Positions 27,547 to 35,037 of a stretch of DNA of 64,000 nt are shown piece after piece. Made by a program: the position numbers and the translations under genes. The stretch lies in the NCBI RefSeq assembly GCF_000717645.1, contig NZ_JNZZ01000022.1, forward strand, positions 1 through 64,000, read 5' to 3'. The notes beneath the pieces were generated by a model. The model saw only the letters and a list, made by a program, of their open reading frames with translations, made no database searches and had not been told where the DNA came from. The stretch comes from Streptomyces californicus (GTDB taxonomy: Bacteria > Actinomycetota > Actinomycetes > Streptomycetales > Streptomycetaceae). Position 1 is the first letter of the stretch, and the number at the start of each line of letters is the position of its first letter.

Positions 27547-27848
27547 ACATCTGGACAGCCATCGGACTGACCGTGGTGGGGTGCTACCTCGCCAAGCTCG
27601 TGGGGCTGCTCGTGCCCGCCGGGGTGCTGGAGCGACCGCTCGTCCAGCGGATGGCCGCCCTGCTGCCCGTGGCGCTCTTGGCGGCGCTCACCGCGCAGCA
27701 GACCTTCGGGGACGGCCGGCAGCTCGTGCTCGACGCCCGTGCCGTCGGGCTCGGTGCGGCGGCGCTCGCCCTGGTCCTGCGCGCGCCCTTCCTGGTGGTC
27801 GTCGGCGCGGGCGTGCTGGTCACGGCGGGCGTACGCGCCCTGGCCTGA
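27543..27848 (+). CDS. azlD: AzlD-family transporter small subunit
   Basis: The 101-aa product has three or four hydrophobic segments and the typical AzlD size. MNIWTAIGLTVVGCYLAKLVGLLVP opens it. It overlaps azlC by 4 bases (ATGA), as these two subunits usually do. Confidence 0.85.
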   Translation: MNIWTAIGLTVVGCYLAKLVGLLVPAGVLERPLVQRMAALLPVALLAALTAQQTFGDGRQLVLDARAVGLGAAALALVLRAPFLVVVGAGVLVTAGVRALA

Positions 27849-27888
27849 GGCCGGGGAAGGCCGACAGGGGCGGATGATCCGACGATCG

Positions 27889-28803
27889 TCAGTCGAGCGG
27901 ACGGTCGTACGCGCGGAGCGTCCCCAGGGCTCTGAGCGTCACCAGGGGGCGCCCCTCCAGCGCGGTCCCCGGAGCCCACTGCCGCCAGGTCACGGGCCAG
28001 CCGCCGTCGTCCTGCTGCTCGGCGGCCAGATGGTCGAGCGAACGTTCCAGCTCCTCGTCGGTGAACCAGCGGCGGGCCAGCGAGCGGGGTGTGCGGGCGA
28101 AGTCGTACGGGTAGTGGTGCTCGCCCGGTGCGTAGCCCGGCGACACCGGGTACTCCCCGCGGCGGGAGGGGTCGAGCACCGCGAGCCGCTGATCGCGCAC
28201 CAGGCGACCGAGCCGGGACGCCGCCGCCTCCGCGCGGGCCCGGTCCGGTGCGCCGTCCAGGAAGGCGACCGCGGCCTCGACCTCGTAGGGGTGGGACTGC
28301 TCCAGGGCCTCGACGGCGCTCCAGCAGAAGTCCGTCGCCCGGAACAGCCAGGCGTGCCAGACCTGGTTGGCGTGCAGCAGTCCGACGATCGGCCCGGTCG
28401 CGAGCAGCTCCGCGGGCGGGGCGTCCACGATCGGGATGAAGGGCGCGGCGGGATAGCCGCGCTGAGTGGGCAGGAGCGCGGGCAGAGCGCCTTCTCTGGT
28501 CGACACGTCGGTCAGATAGCGGCAGATCCGCTCGACGCGCTGTCCCTCGCAGCGGCCGATCGAGTCGAGGACGCTCAGCGCGTGGGCGGTGTGCAGCGGT
28601 TGGCTGACCGGGCCCCGGAGATCGGGCTCCAGCGCGTGACCGTACCCTCCGTCCTCGTTGCGGTAGGCGGCGAGTGCCGTTTCCACGGCGTCGGGATCTC
28701 CGCCCAGGAAGTCGTGGGCGAACCTGCGCTGTTCGAGCACCCGGGCCGTGAGCCAGATGAACTGCTCGGCACGGGCGAGGATGTTTGCTCCGATTCCAGC
28801 CAT
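27889..28803 (-). CDS. prenyltransferase/terpene-cyclase-like alpha-barrel protein, function unknown
   Basis: The 304-aa product shows repeated helix pairs with YRNEDGGYGHALEPDL and a QW-like QQDDGGWPVTW near the C-terminus, typical of the (alpha/alpha)6 barrel of squalene cyclases and prenyltransferase beta subunits. The DXDD acid motif of cyclases is not seen, so enzymatic activity is doubtful. It stands alone, convergent with azlD. ATG 28803 was chosen because the conserved region begins there; no clear ribosome binding site is seen. Confidence 0.65.
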   Translation of the reverse strand: MAGIGANILARAEQFIWLTARVLEQRRFAHDFLGGDPDAVETALAAYRNEDGGYGHALEPDLRGPVSQPLHTAHALSVLDSIGRCEGQRVERICRYLTDVSTREGALPALLPTQRGYPAAPFIPIVDAPPAELLATGPIVGLLHANQVWHAWLFRATDFCWSAVEALEQSHPYEVEAAVAFLDGAPDRARAEAAASRLGRLVRDQRLAVLDPSRRGEYPVSPGYAPGEHHYPYDFARTPRSLARRWFTDEELERSLDHLAAEQQDDGGWPVTWRQWAPGTALEGRPLVTLRALGTLRAYDRPLD

Positions 28804-28882
28804 GGACCGACGGTAGAGGGGAACGGGGCCCGGCACATGCCGCGTGGGCATGCTGCACTCTCAGGGGCGGGATACTGGTGGT

Positions 28883-29077
28883 ATGCGGTTGACGATTTTC
28901 TGGGAGCGAATGGCCGACCACTTCGGCGCGGCGTACGCGGACTCCTTCGCCCGTGACCACGTGATGGCCGAACTCGGCGGCCGCACGGTCCACCAAGCCC
29001 TGGACGCGGGTTGGGAAACCAAGGACGTCTGGCGCGCCGTCTGCGCCGCCATGGACATCCCGGCGGACAAGCGCTGA
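28883..29077 (+). CDS. DUF3046 family protein
   Basis: The 64-aa protein MRLTIFWERMADHFG... matches the short actinobacterial DUF3046 family, which usually lies just upstream of recA. The role is unknown. The start is the ATG at 28883; an earlier in-frame start adds residues outside the family. Confidence 0.85.
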   Translation: MRLTIFWERMADHFGAAYADSFARDHVMAELGGRTVHQALDAGWETKDVWRAVCAAMDIPADKR

Positions 29078-29272
29078 AGAGAGTCCTGTTTCCGACGGCC
29101 GGACGCTGACGGCTGGACCTGTTTCCGGCGGACAAGCGTCGCACCGGAGGGAACCCGCGTTCCCCTGGAGCGTACGGCGGGCCTGCGGGGCCAGGACCCG
29201 GTGGGGGCGGAGCCGGGGCGCCCGGTTCCGGGCGAGGGGCCGGTTGTCCGTGACGTAGGCGAGACTTGTCGG

Positions 29273-30529
29273 GTGCCATCGACAGACGAGACCGCCCCCG
29301 ACCAGTCGTCCGCCCCGCCCCTTCCGCCGGCCGCGCCGCCGTCCGGCTCCGGCGATGCCCGCATGCCGCGCTGGCTGCCGCGGGCCATGGTGCTCGCCCT
29401 CGCGCTCTACGCGTGCTTCATGCTGGGCAGCTGGGCGTTCGACCAGCTCATCGGGTTGCTGACGAACGTGCTGATCGCGTTCTTCCTCGCGCTCGCCATC
29501 GAACCGGCGGTCAGCCGGATGGCGGCGTACGGCATGCGGCGCGGCCTCGCCACCTTCCTCGTCTTCCTCGGCCTGATGATCTTCGGCATCGGGTTCGTCG
29601 TACTCCTGGGCTCGATGCTCGCGGGCCAGATCGTCGACATGGTCGACGAGTTCCCCAAGTACATCGACTCGGTGATCAACTGGGTCAACCAGACGTTCCG
29701 CACCGAACTGTCCCGGGTCGAGGTCCAGGACAGCCTGCTGCACTCGGACTGGTTGCAGAAGTACGTCCAGAACAGCGCCACCGGAGTCCTCGACGTCTCC
29801 ACCACCGTCCTCGGCGGGCTGTTCCGGCTGCTGACGATCTTCCTGTTCTCCTTCTACTTCGCGGCCGACGGCCCCCGGCTGCGCCGCGCCCTGTGCTCCG
29901 TCCTGCCGCCGGCCCGGCAGACGGAGGTGCTGCGCGCCTGGGAGATCGCGGTCGACAAGACCGGCGGCTACATCTACTCGCGCGGTCTGATGGCGCTGAT
30001 CTCCGGTGTCGCGCACTACATCCTGCTGATGATCCTGGAAGTGCCGTACGCCCCGGCGCTCGCGGTCTGGGTCGGGCTCGTCTCCCAGTTCATCCCCACG
30101 ATCGGCACGTATCTGGCGGGCGCCCTGCCGATGCTGCTCGCCTTCACGGTCGACCCCTGGTACGCCCTGTGGGTGCTGGGCTTCGTCGTGATCTACCAGC
30201 AGTTCGAGAACTACGTGCTCCAGCCCAAGCTGACCGCGAAGACGGTCGACATCCACCCGGCCGTCGCCTTCGGTTCGGTCATCGCCGGCACGGCCCTGCT
30301 CGGCGCGGTGGGCGCGCTGGTCGCCATCCCCGCCGTGGCCACGCTCCAGGCGTTCCTCGGCGCCTACGTGAAGCGGTACGACGTTACCGACGATCCCCGC
30401 GTGCACGGGGGGAGCAGCCGCAGGCCGGGAAGACCGCTGTCGGCACGGCTCCGCCGTCTGGTGACCGGCCCCCCGGCCGCCGACGCGGGGGACGGGGAGC
30501 GCCCGCAGGGCGGGGCGTCCCGCCGGTAG
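29273..30529 (+). CDS. AI-2E family (TerC/PerM-like) membrane permease
   Basis: The 418-aa product has about eight hydrophobic segments after a Pro/Ala-rich N-terminus, including FDQLIGLLTNVLIAFFLALAIEPAV and the conserved QQFENYVLQPKLTAKTVDIHP. The family includes putative autoinducer-2 exporters and Na+/H+ antiporters; the substrate here is unknown. GTG 29273 is the preferred start. The C-terminus is hydrophilic and Arg/Gly-rich. Confidence 0.85.
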   Translation: MPSTDETAPDQSSAPPLPPAAPPSGSGDARMPRWLPRAMVLALALYACFMLGSWAFDQLIGLLTNVLIAFFLALAIEPAVSRMAAYGMRRGLATFLVFLGLMIFGIGFVVLLGSMLAGQIVDMVDEFPKYIDSVINWVNQTFRTELSRVEVQDSLLHSDWLQKYVQNSATGVLDVSTTVLGGLFRLLTIFLFSFYFAADGPRLRRALCSVLPPARQTEVLRAWEIAVDKTGGYIYSRGLMALISGVAHYILLMILEVPYAPALAVWVGLVSQFIPTIGTYLAGALPMLLAFTVDPWYALWVLGFVVIYQQFENYVLQPKLTAKTVDIHPAVAFGSVIAGTALLGAVGALVAIPAVATLQAFLGAYVKRYDVTDDPRVHGGSSRRPGRPLSARLRRLVTGPPAADAGDGERPQGGASRR

Positions 30530-30616
30530 GGCGGTACCGAGGCGGCCGGGCGCCGAGGGGCGCGACGGCGCGGTGGCCGGCTCCGCGGGCCCCGCGTGGT
30601 GCGCTTGACACGAAAA

Positions 30617-30632
30617 TCGAACATCCATTCTG
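30617..30632. promoter_or_regulatory. LexA (SOS) box upstream of recA
   Basis: GAACATCCATTC (30619-30630) matches the Gram-positive SOS box GAAC-N4-GTTC with one mismatch. It sits 13 bases after TTGACA (30605-30610), so LexA bound here could block a promoter at that site. Confidence 0.7.
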
Positions 30633-30705
30633 ATGGAAGTCCGGGCCGGGTTTTCCCGGGTTCGGCCGTGGAGTTTTCCACAGGCCGGGCGGACGTCGAG
30701 GCCCA

Positions 30706-30728
30706 TTGTCAGTGGCAGGGGTTAGCGT
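30706..30728 (+). promoter_or_regulatory. LexA-independent DNA-damage promoter of recA (RecA-NDp / PafBC type)
   Basis: TTGTCAGTGGC (30706-30716), six bases, TAGCGT (30723-30728). This matches the Streptomyces recA promoter type TTGTCAGTGGC-N6-TAGggT, which in mycobacteria is recognised with the help of PafBC. It lies 43 bases before the recA ATG. Confidence 0.85.
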
Positions 30729-30771
30729 CTGAGACGTGAAGCGATCGACTCAAGCAAATCGGGTGGAACCC

Positions 30772-31893
30772 ATGGCAGGAACCGACCGCGAGAAGGCGCT
30801 GGACGCCGCACTCGCACAGATTGAACGGCAGTTCGGCAAGGGCGCGGTGATGCGCCTGGGCGAGCGGCCGAACGAGCCCGTCGAGGTCATCCCCACGGGA
30901 TCGACCGCCCTCGACGTCGCCCTCGGCGTCGGCGGTCTGCCGCGCGGCCGCGTGGTGGAGGTGTACGGGCCGGAGTCCTCCGGCAAGACCACGCTGACGC
31001 TGCACGCGGTGGCGAACGCGCAGCGGCTGGGCGGCTCGGTGGCGTTCATCGACGCCGAGCACGCGCTGGACCCGGAGTACGCGAAGAAGCTCGGCGTCGA
31101 CATCGACAACCTCATCCTGTCCCAGCCGGACAACGGTGAGCAGGCGTTGGAGATCACCGACATGCTGGTGCGCTCCGGCGCGCTGGACCTGATCGTCATC
31201 GACTCCGTGGCGGCCCTGGTGCCCCGTGCGGAGATCGAGGGCGAGATGGGCGACTCGCACGTGGGTCTCCAGGCCCGTCTGATGAGCCAGGCGCTCCGCA
31301 AGATCACCAGTGCGCTCAACCAGTCCAAGACCACCGCGATCTTCATCAACCAGCTCCGCGAGAAGATCGGCGTCATGTTCGGCTCCCCGGAGACCACCAC
31401 CGGTGGCCGGGCGCTGAAGTTCTACGCCTCGGTGCGCCTCGACATCCGCCGGATCGAGACGCTCAAGGACGGCACCGACGCGGTCGGCAACCGCACCCGC
31501 GTCAAGGTCGTCAAGAACAAGGTCGCGCCGCCGTTCAAGCAGGCGGAGTTCGACATCCTCTACGGCCAGGGCATCAGCCGCGAGGGCGGCCTGATCGACA
31601 TGGGCGTGGAGCACGGCTTCGTCCGCAAGGCCGGCGCCTGGTACACGTACGAGGGCGACCAGCTCGGCCAGGGCAAGGAGAACGCCCGCAACTTCCTCAA
31701 GGACAACCCCGATCTCGCCAACGAGATCGAGAAGAAGATCCTGGAGAAGCTGGGTGTCGGAGTCCGTCCGGACGCCGCGGCGGGTGAGCCCGCCGCGGAC
31801 GCGGCGGCACCGGCGGCCGAGGGCGCTGCGAAGCCGGCGACCGCTGCGGCCGCCAAGGCCAAGACGGCCAAGACCGCGGCGGCCAAGAGCTAG
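30772..31893 (+). CDS. recA: recombinase RecA
   Basis: The 373-aa strand-exchange ATPase has Walker A GPESSGKT at residues 66-73, a Walker B segment [14 protein letters not shown], and the DNA-binding loops. It polymerises on single-stranded DNA, drives homologous recombination and triggers LexA self-cleavage. The C-terminal ~40 residues are an Ala/Lys-rich tail typical of Streptomyces. ATG 30772 follows GGGTGGA. recX starts 2 bases after the stop, so they form an operon. Confidence 0.98.
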   Translation: MAGTDREKALDAALAQIERQFGKGAVMRLGERPNEPVEVIPTGSTALDVALGVGGLPRGRVVEVYGPESSGKTTLTLHAVANAQRLGGSVAFIDAEHALDPEYAKKLGVDIDNLILSQPDNGEQALEITDMLVRSGALDLIVIDSVAALVPRAEIEGEMGDSHVGLQARLMSQALRKITSALNQSKTTAIFINQLREKIGVMFGSPETTTGGRALKFYASVRLDIRRIETLKDGTDAVGNRTRVKVVKNKVAPPFKQAEFDILYGQGISREGGLIDMGVEHGFVRKAGAWYTYEGDQLGQGKENARNFLKDNPDLANEIEKKILEKLGVGVRPDAAAGEPAADAAAPAAEGAAKPATAAAAKAKTAKTAAAKS

Positions 31894-31895
31894 GC

Positions 31896-32660
31896 GTGAC
31901 ACGTCGTACGGAGTGGCCGGACAGCCCCGAGCCCGGCGGTCCCGCGTCCGGGTACGGGGCCGCCGACGGGTTCGCCGCCGAGCGGGGGGCGGCGGCGGAC
32001 GAGGACGGGGCGCGGTCCGGGCCCCGCTCACTCGGCGGACCGGGCGCCAGGGGCGGATTCGGCGAGGGAGCGGGCCGCCGCGGCCGCTCCGGTACCAGAG
32101 GCAGCGGTTCCCCCTCCTCGTCGAGGGCCGGGGAAGGGGAGCCGCGCGGTTCGGCGGAACCGCGCGACCCGGTCGAGCAGGCGCGCGGCATCTGCCTGCG
32201 GCTGCTCACCGGGACGCCGCGCACCCGCAAGCAGCTCGCCGACGCCCTGCGCAAGCGGGAGATCCCGGACGAGGCGGCCGAGGAAGTGCTCTCGCGCTTC
32301 GAGGACGTCGGGCTGATCGACGACGCGGCCTTCGCCGGGGCGTGGGTGGAGTCCCGGCACCACGGCCGGGGGCTGGCGCGGCGTGCCCTGGTCCGGGAGC
32401 TGCGGACGAAGGGCGTGGACTCCGCGGTGATCGACGAGGCGGTCGGACAGCTCGACGCGGACCAGGAGGAGGAGACGGCGCGCGAGCTCGTGGCTCGCAA
32501 GCTCCGCTCCACACGGGGCCTGGACCGCGACAAGCGGCTGCGCCGGCTGGCGGGGATGCTCGCCCGCAAGGGGTACGGGGAAGGCATGGCCCTACGGGTG
32601 GTGCGCCAGGCGCTGGAGGAGGAGGGCGAGGACACCGAGAGCTTGGACGAGCCCTTCTGA
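31896..32660 (+). CDS. recX: RecA regulator RecX
   Basis: The 254-aa product has about 85 residues of Gly/Arg/Glu/Ser-rich low-complexity N-terminus before the RecX three-helix repeats (RGICLRLLTGTPRTRKQLADALRKREIP onward). RecX binds inside RecA filaments and limits their growth and activity. GTG start 2 bases after recA, so co-transcription is very likely. The N-terminal extension is longer than in E. coli but usual for Streptomyces. Confidence 0.93.
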   Translation: MTRRTEWPDSPEPGGPASGYGAADGFAAERGAAADEDGARSGPRSLGGPGARGGFGEGAGRRGRSGTRGSGSPSSSRAGEGEPRGSAEPRDPVEQARGICLRLLTGTPRTRKQLADALRKREIPDEAAEEVLSRFEDVGLIDDAAFAGAWVESRHHGRGLARRALVRELRTKGVDSAVIDEAVGQLDADQEEETARELVARKLRSTRGLDRDKRLRRLAGMLARKGYGEGMALRVVRQALEEEGEDTESLDEPF

Positions 32661-32665
32661 GGACG

Positions 32666-32697
32666 CGCCCTCCTGAACGCGATGCGTGCGGAGGGCG
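32666..32697. terminator. terminator between recX and the convergent hypothetical gene
   Basis: CGCCCTCC (32666-32673) pairs with GGAGGGCG (32690-32697) over a 16-base loop, immediately after the recX stop. Confidence 0.45.
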
Positions 32698-32737
32698 AGC
32701 CTTCCGGGACCGGCTGTCCCGACGCGGAGCCCGGCGG

Positions 32738-33334
32738 TCACTCTCCGGCCAGGGCCGCGCGGCGCATGGTGGCGTCCACGAGCGCCAGAGCGTCGTCAGC
32801 GGTGCGGTCGGGGTGGCGGTTCCAGGGGCCGATCAGCCCTTGCCACCCCTGTGCGCGCAGCTCCGTGATCAGCCAGGCGCCGGCCCGGTCCACGGTGGCG
32901 AGAGAGCCGTGGCCGAGGCGGTGCGCGGAGATCAGCGCGCCGCAGATGCAGCGTGCGCCCCGGGCGTTCCGCAGTCGGTACGGGGCGTTCTGCCAGCCCC
33001 ACTCGGCCAGGATCTGCCGTGCGTGGCCGAGGTGGACCGAGGGCCGGATGTCGCTCTGCCCGAGCCGCCGCCAGAGGTGGACGCGGTCGGGAAGCATCGC
33101 ACCCAGCCTGCCGGGCAGCGGGCGTTCCTGCGGGGACGCCGCGGGAAGTTCCCGCAGGGCGTCGTCGATCAGCTGCTCGACGGGGACGGACAGCAGGTCC
33201 CGCCAGTCCGAAGGCCGTGCCGGCTCGGCGGCCGTGCGCTCCCAGCCGGTGACGATCCGCTGCCATGCCCGGGTGTCGTGCAGCCGGGACGCTTGGTCGT
33301 CCAGCCGGTCGGGGGTGAGAGCCGCGATCGCCAT
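32738..33334 (-). CDS. hypothetical protein, DUF6197-like
   Basis: The 198-aa soluble protein is rich in Trp, Arg and Leu, without signal or membrane segments. It contains ARCICGALISAHRLGHG, a Cys pair resembling a metal site but without clear partners. I recognise it only as a Streptomyces family; DUF6197 is the likely label. ATG 33334 follows GGAGATG. It is convergent with recX. Confidence 0.7.
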   Translation of the reverse strand: MAIAALTPDRLDDQASRLHDTRAWQRIVTGWERTAAEPARPSDWRDLLSVPVEQLIDDALRELPAASPQERPLPGRLGAMLPDRVHLWRRLGQSDIRPSVHLGHARQILAEWGWQNAPYRLRNARGARCICGALISAHRLGHGSLATVDRAGAWLITELRAQGWQGLIGPWNRHPDRTADDALALVDATMRRAALAGE

Positions 33335-33520
33335 GGCGTGTCATCTCCGTACATATCGACCTCTGTGTGAGGCGAATGTCGGTCACGCGCGGTACTTGTA
33401 CCACTGGAGCGTGGCGTTCGGGTGTGGGGCGAGCGGGGCCCCGCCCGACCGGTGGCAACGTCCCTCGGTCGGGCAGGGCGGACGGAGCGGACAGGGCGGG
33501 GCGGGCAGGGCGGCCGTGGT

Positions 33521-34117
33521 TCAGGCGGGGGGCGGAGAGGCGACCGGGAGCCCGGCGGCGCGCCACGCCTGGAAGCCGCCGGTCAGATCGGTGGCCCGGT
33601 GCAGCCCCAGCTGCCGTAGCGAGGCGACCGCGAGACTGGAGGCGTAGCCCTCGTTGCAGACGACGACGATCCGCAGATCGTGGCCGACCGCCTCGGCGGC
33701 ACGGTGACTGCCCCGGGGATCCAGGCGCCACTCCAGTTCGTTGCGCTCCACGACGAGCGCGCCCGGGATCAGCCCGTCGCGCTCGCGCAGCGCCGCGTAC
33801 CGGATGTCCACGAGCAGCGCCCCCGCCGCCGCCGCTTCGGCGGCCTCGGCCGGCCCGATCCGCTCGTAGCCGGCCCTGACCCGCTCCAGCAGCTCGTCGA
33901 TGCCCACCGGTCCCGGGACCGGAGGTTCCGGAGCGGCGCGCTCCGGAGTGCCGTGTTCCGGAGCGGCGGGCTCCGGAGCGTCGTGCTCCGGAACGGCGGC
34001 CCCCGGAACGGCGGGTGCCGACGGACCCCGTACCGGTACGCCCGCCTCCGGCGAACCGACCCCCGACGCGTCCGCCTCCGGAGCGTATGCCACGGCCTTC
34101 TCCGGTACCCCGCTCAC
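33521..34117 (-). CDS. rhodanese-like sulfurtransferase domain protein
   Basis: The 198-aa product has about 75 residues of Pro/Glu/Ala-rich repeats (PEHDAPEPAAPEHGTPE), then one rhodanese domain with VDIRYAALRERDGLIPGAL and active-site loop VVVCNEGYASSLA, whose Cys would carry the persulfide. GTG 34117 overlaps the stop of the upstream cysteine dioxygenase (GTGA). The pair is common in actinomycetes and suggests handling of sulfur released from cysteine. Confidence 0.88.
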   Translation of the reverse strand: MSGVPEKAVAYAPEADASGVGSPEAGVPVRGPSAPAVPGAAVPEHDAPEPAAPEHGTPERAAPEPPVPGPVGIDELLERVRAGYERIGPAEAAEAAAAGALLVDIRYAALRERDGLIPGALVVERNELEWRLDPRGSHRAAEAVGHDLRIVVVCNEGYASSLAVASLRQLGLHRATDLTGGFQAWRAAGLPVASPPPA

Positions 34118-34788
34118 TGCCAGTCCTCCGGGCGCTCGGTCTGCTCCAGACGGAGCACCGGGCCGGTCCGGCTGAACCGGCGGATGCGCGGCAGAGGCGG
34201 GTAGTAGGCGTGGACGGAGACGGCGTGGGCGGTGCCCGACTCGTTGAGCACCTCGTGGACGTGGTTCTGTCCGAAGGCCCGGCCCTGGCCGGTCGCCAGC
34301 TCCCTCGTCCGGTCCACGCCGTCCTTCAGTTCCAGCGTCCGCCAGCCGTCGGTGGGCAGCCGCACGGCGAGCGAGTGCTCCGTGAGGGCCCCGGCGGCGG
34401 TGGTGAACGCGCCGAACGAGTCCGCGTGGTCGTGCCAACCCGTGCCGGTGCCCGGCGGCCAGCCGATCAGCCACGCCTCACTGCCGCCCGGCCCGTCGAG
34501 CCGGATCCAGGTGCGCTCTTCCGGGTCGAGGGGGAGCGAGGCGATGAGCGCCTCGTCGCGGGCCGCGCCGCGGACGTAGTCCATCAGCTCCGCGAGCGTC
34601 GGCGCCACGGAGGAAGCGGGGGCGGCAGCCGGCTCACCGGAGGGAGCGGGCACGCCTGCCGGTACGGGGGCCTCCCCGAGTACGGGCGTACCCGGCGTCG
34701 CGGGGACGCCCGCCGGGCCGGAGGCGCTCGCAGGCACGGGAGGGGTGACGGGGGCAGCCGTGGGCACGGCGGAAGAAAGGGAAGACAC
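34114..34788 (-). CDS. cysteine dioxygenase family protein
   Basis: The 224-aa cupin starts at GTG 34788. The metal-binding motifs are GTGWHDHADSFGAF (HxH) and NHVHEVLNESGTAHAVSVHAYYPPL. The family oxidises L-cysteine to cysteine sulfinate with Fe(II) and O2. About 70 residues of Ala/Pro-rich sequence precede the cupin. A longer frame from 34926 runs through the leader peptide and is rejected as start. It is coupled to the rhodanese gene by a 4-base overlap. Confidence 0.85.
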   Translation of the reverse strand: MSSLSSAVPTAAPVTPPVPASASGPAGVPATPGTPVLGEAPVPAGVPAPSGEPAAAPASSVAPTLAELMDYVRGAARDEALIASLPLDPEERTWIRLDGPGGSEAWLIGWPPGTGTGWHDHADSFGAFTTAAGALTEHSLAVRLPTDGWRTLELKDGVDRTRELATGQGRAFGQNHVHEVLNESGTAHAVSVHAYYPPLPRIRRFSRTGPVLRLEQTERPEDWQ

Positions 34789-34817
34789 GAGGACCGTCCT
34801 GGGAGTTCGCGCGGTGA

Positions 34818-34849
34818 ACCGGCCGTGCGGAGAGACGGCACGGACCGGT
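34818..34849 (-). promoter_or_regulatory. stem-loop between the Cys leader peptide and cdo
   Basis: 34818-34828 pairs with 34838-34849 in 11 bp with one bulged base and a 9-base loop. In the message it starts 13 bases after the leader stop and ends about 30 bases before the cdo start. It has no U-run, so it may act on ribosome or polymerase pausing rather than as a plain terminator. Confidence 0.5.
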
Positions 34850-34862
34850 GGAGGGAGGCGAT

Positions 34863-34910
34863 TCAGCAGGACGGACGACACACGCAGCCCGCGTAGCGGA
34901 CGAGGTCCAT
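34863..34910 (-). CDS. cysteine-rich leader peptide upstream of cdo
   Basis: The 16-codon frame encodes MDLVRYAGCVCRPSC followed by TGA, with Cys at positions 9, 11 and 15 near its end. GGAGGG lies 5 bases before the ATG. Its stop is 75 bases before the cdo start. Cys-rich leader peptides of this kind control sulfur genes in mycobacteria by ribosome stalling when cysteinyl-tRNA is scarce. The downstream genes here consume cysteine, which makes the same logic plausible. The peptide is too short to be seen in ordinary gene prediction. Confidence 0.8.
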   Translation of the reverse strand: MDLVRYAGCVCRPSC

Positions 34911-34984
34911 ATGGACCCTCCGCCACAGGCGCACATCGGTGTCGGTCATGATCTGGAGTGAACCATGCGCGCCGGTGGCGGTCA

Positions 34985-35020
34985 ACGCGCCTCCGTACCG
35001 GTGGGGGTGCGGAGGCGCGT
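34985..35020 (-). terminator. terminator after the FAD monooxygenase gene
   Basis: A perfect 11-bp stem (34985-34995 with 35010-35020) lies 18 bases beyond the stop at 35038. It separates that gene from the cdo operon. Confidence 0.7.
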
Positions 35021-35037
35021 GGGGCGGGACGGGCCGG

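Noticed and set aside
34114..34926. A longer cysteine dioxygenase starting at ATG 34926
   Set aside because: The extra N-terminus overlaps the Cys-rich leader peptide in another frame and has no family similarity; GTG 34788 fits better.
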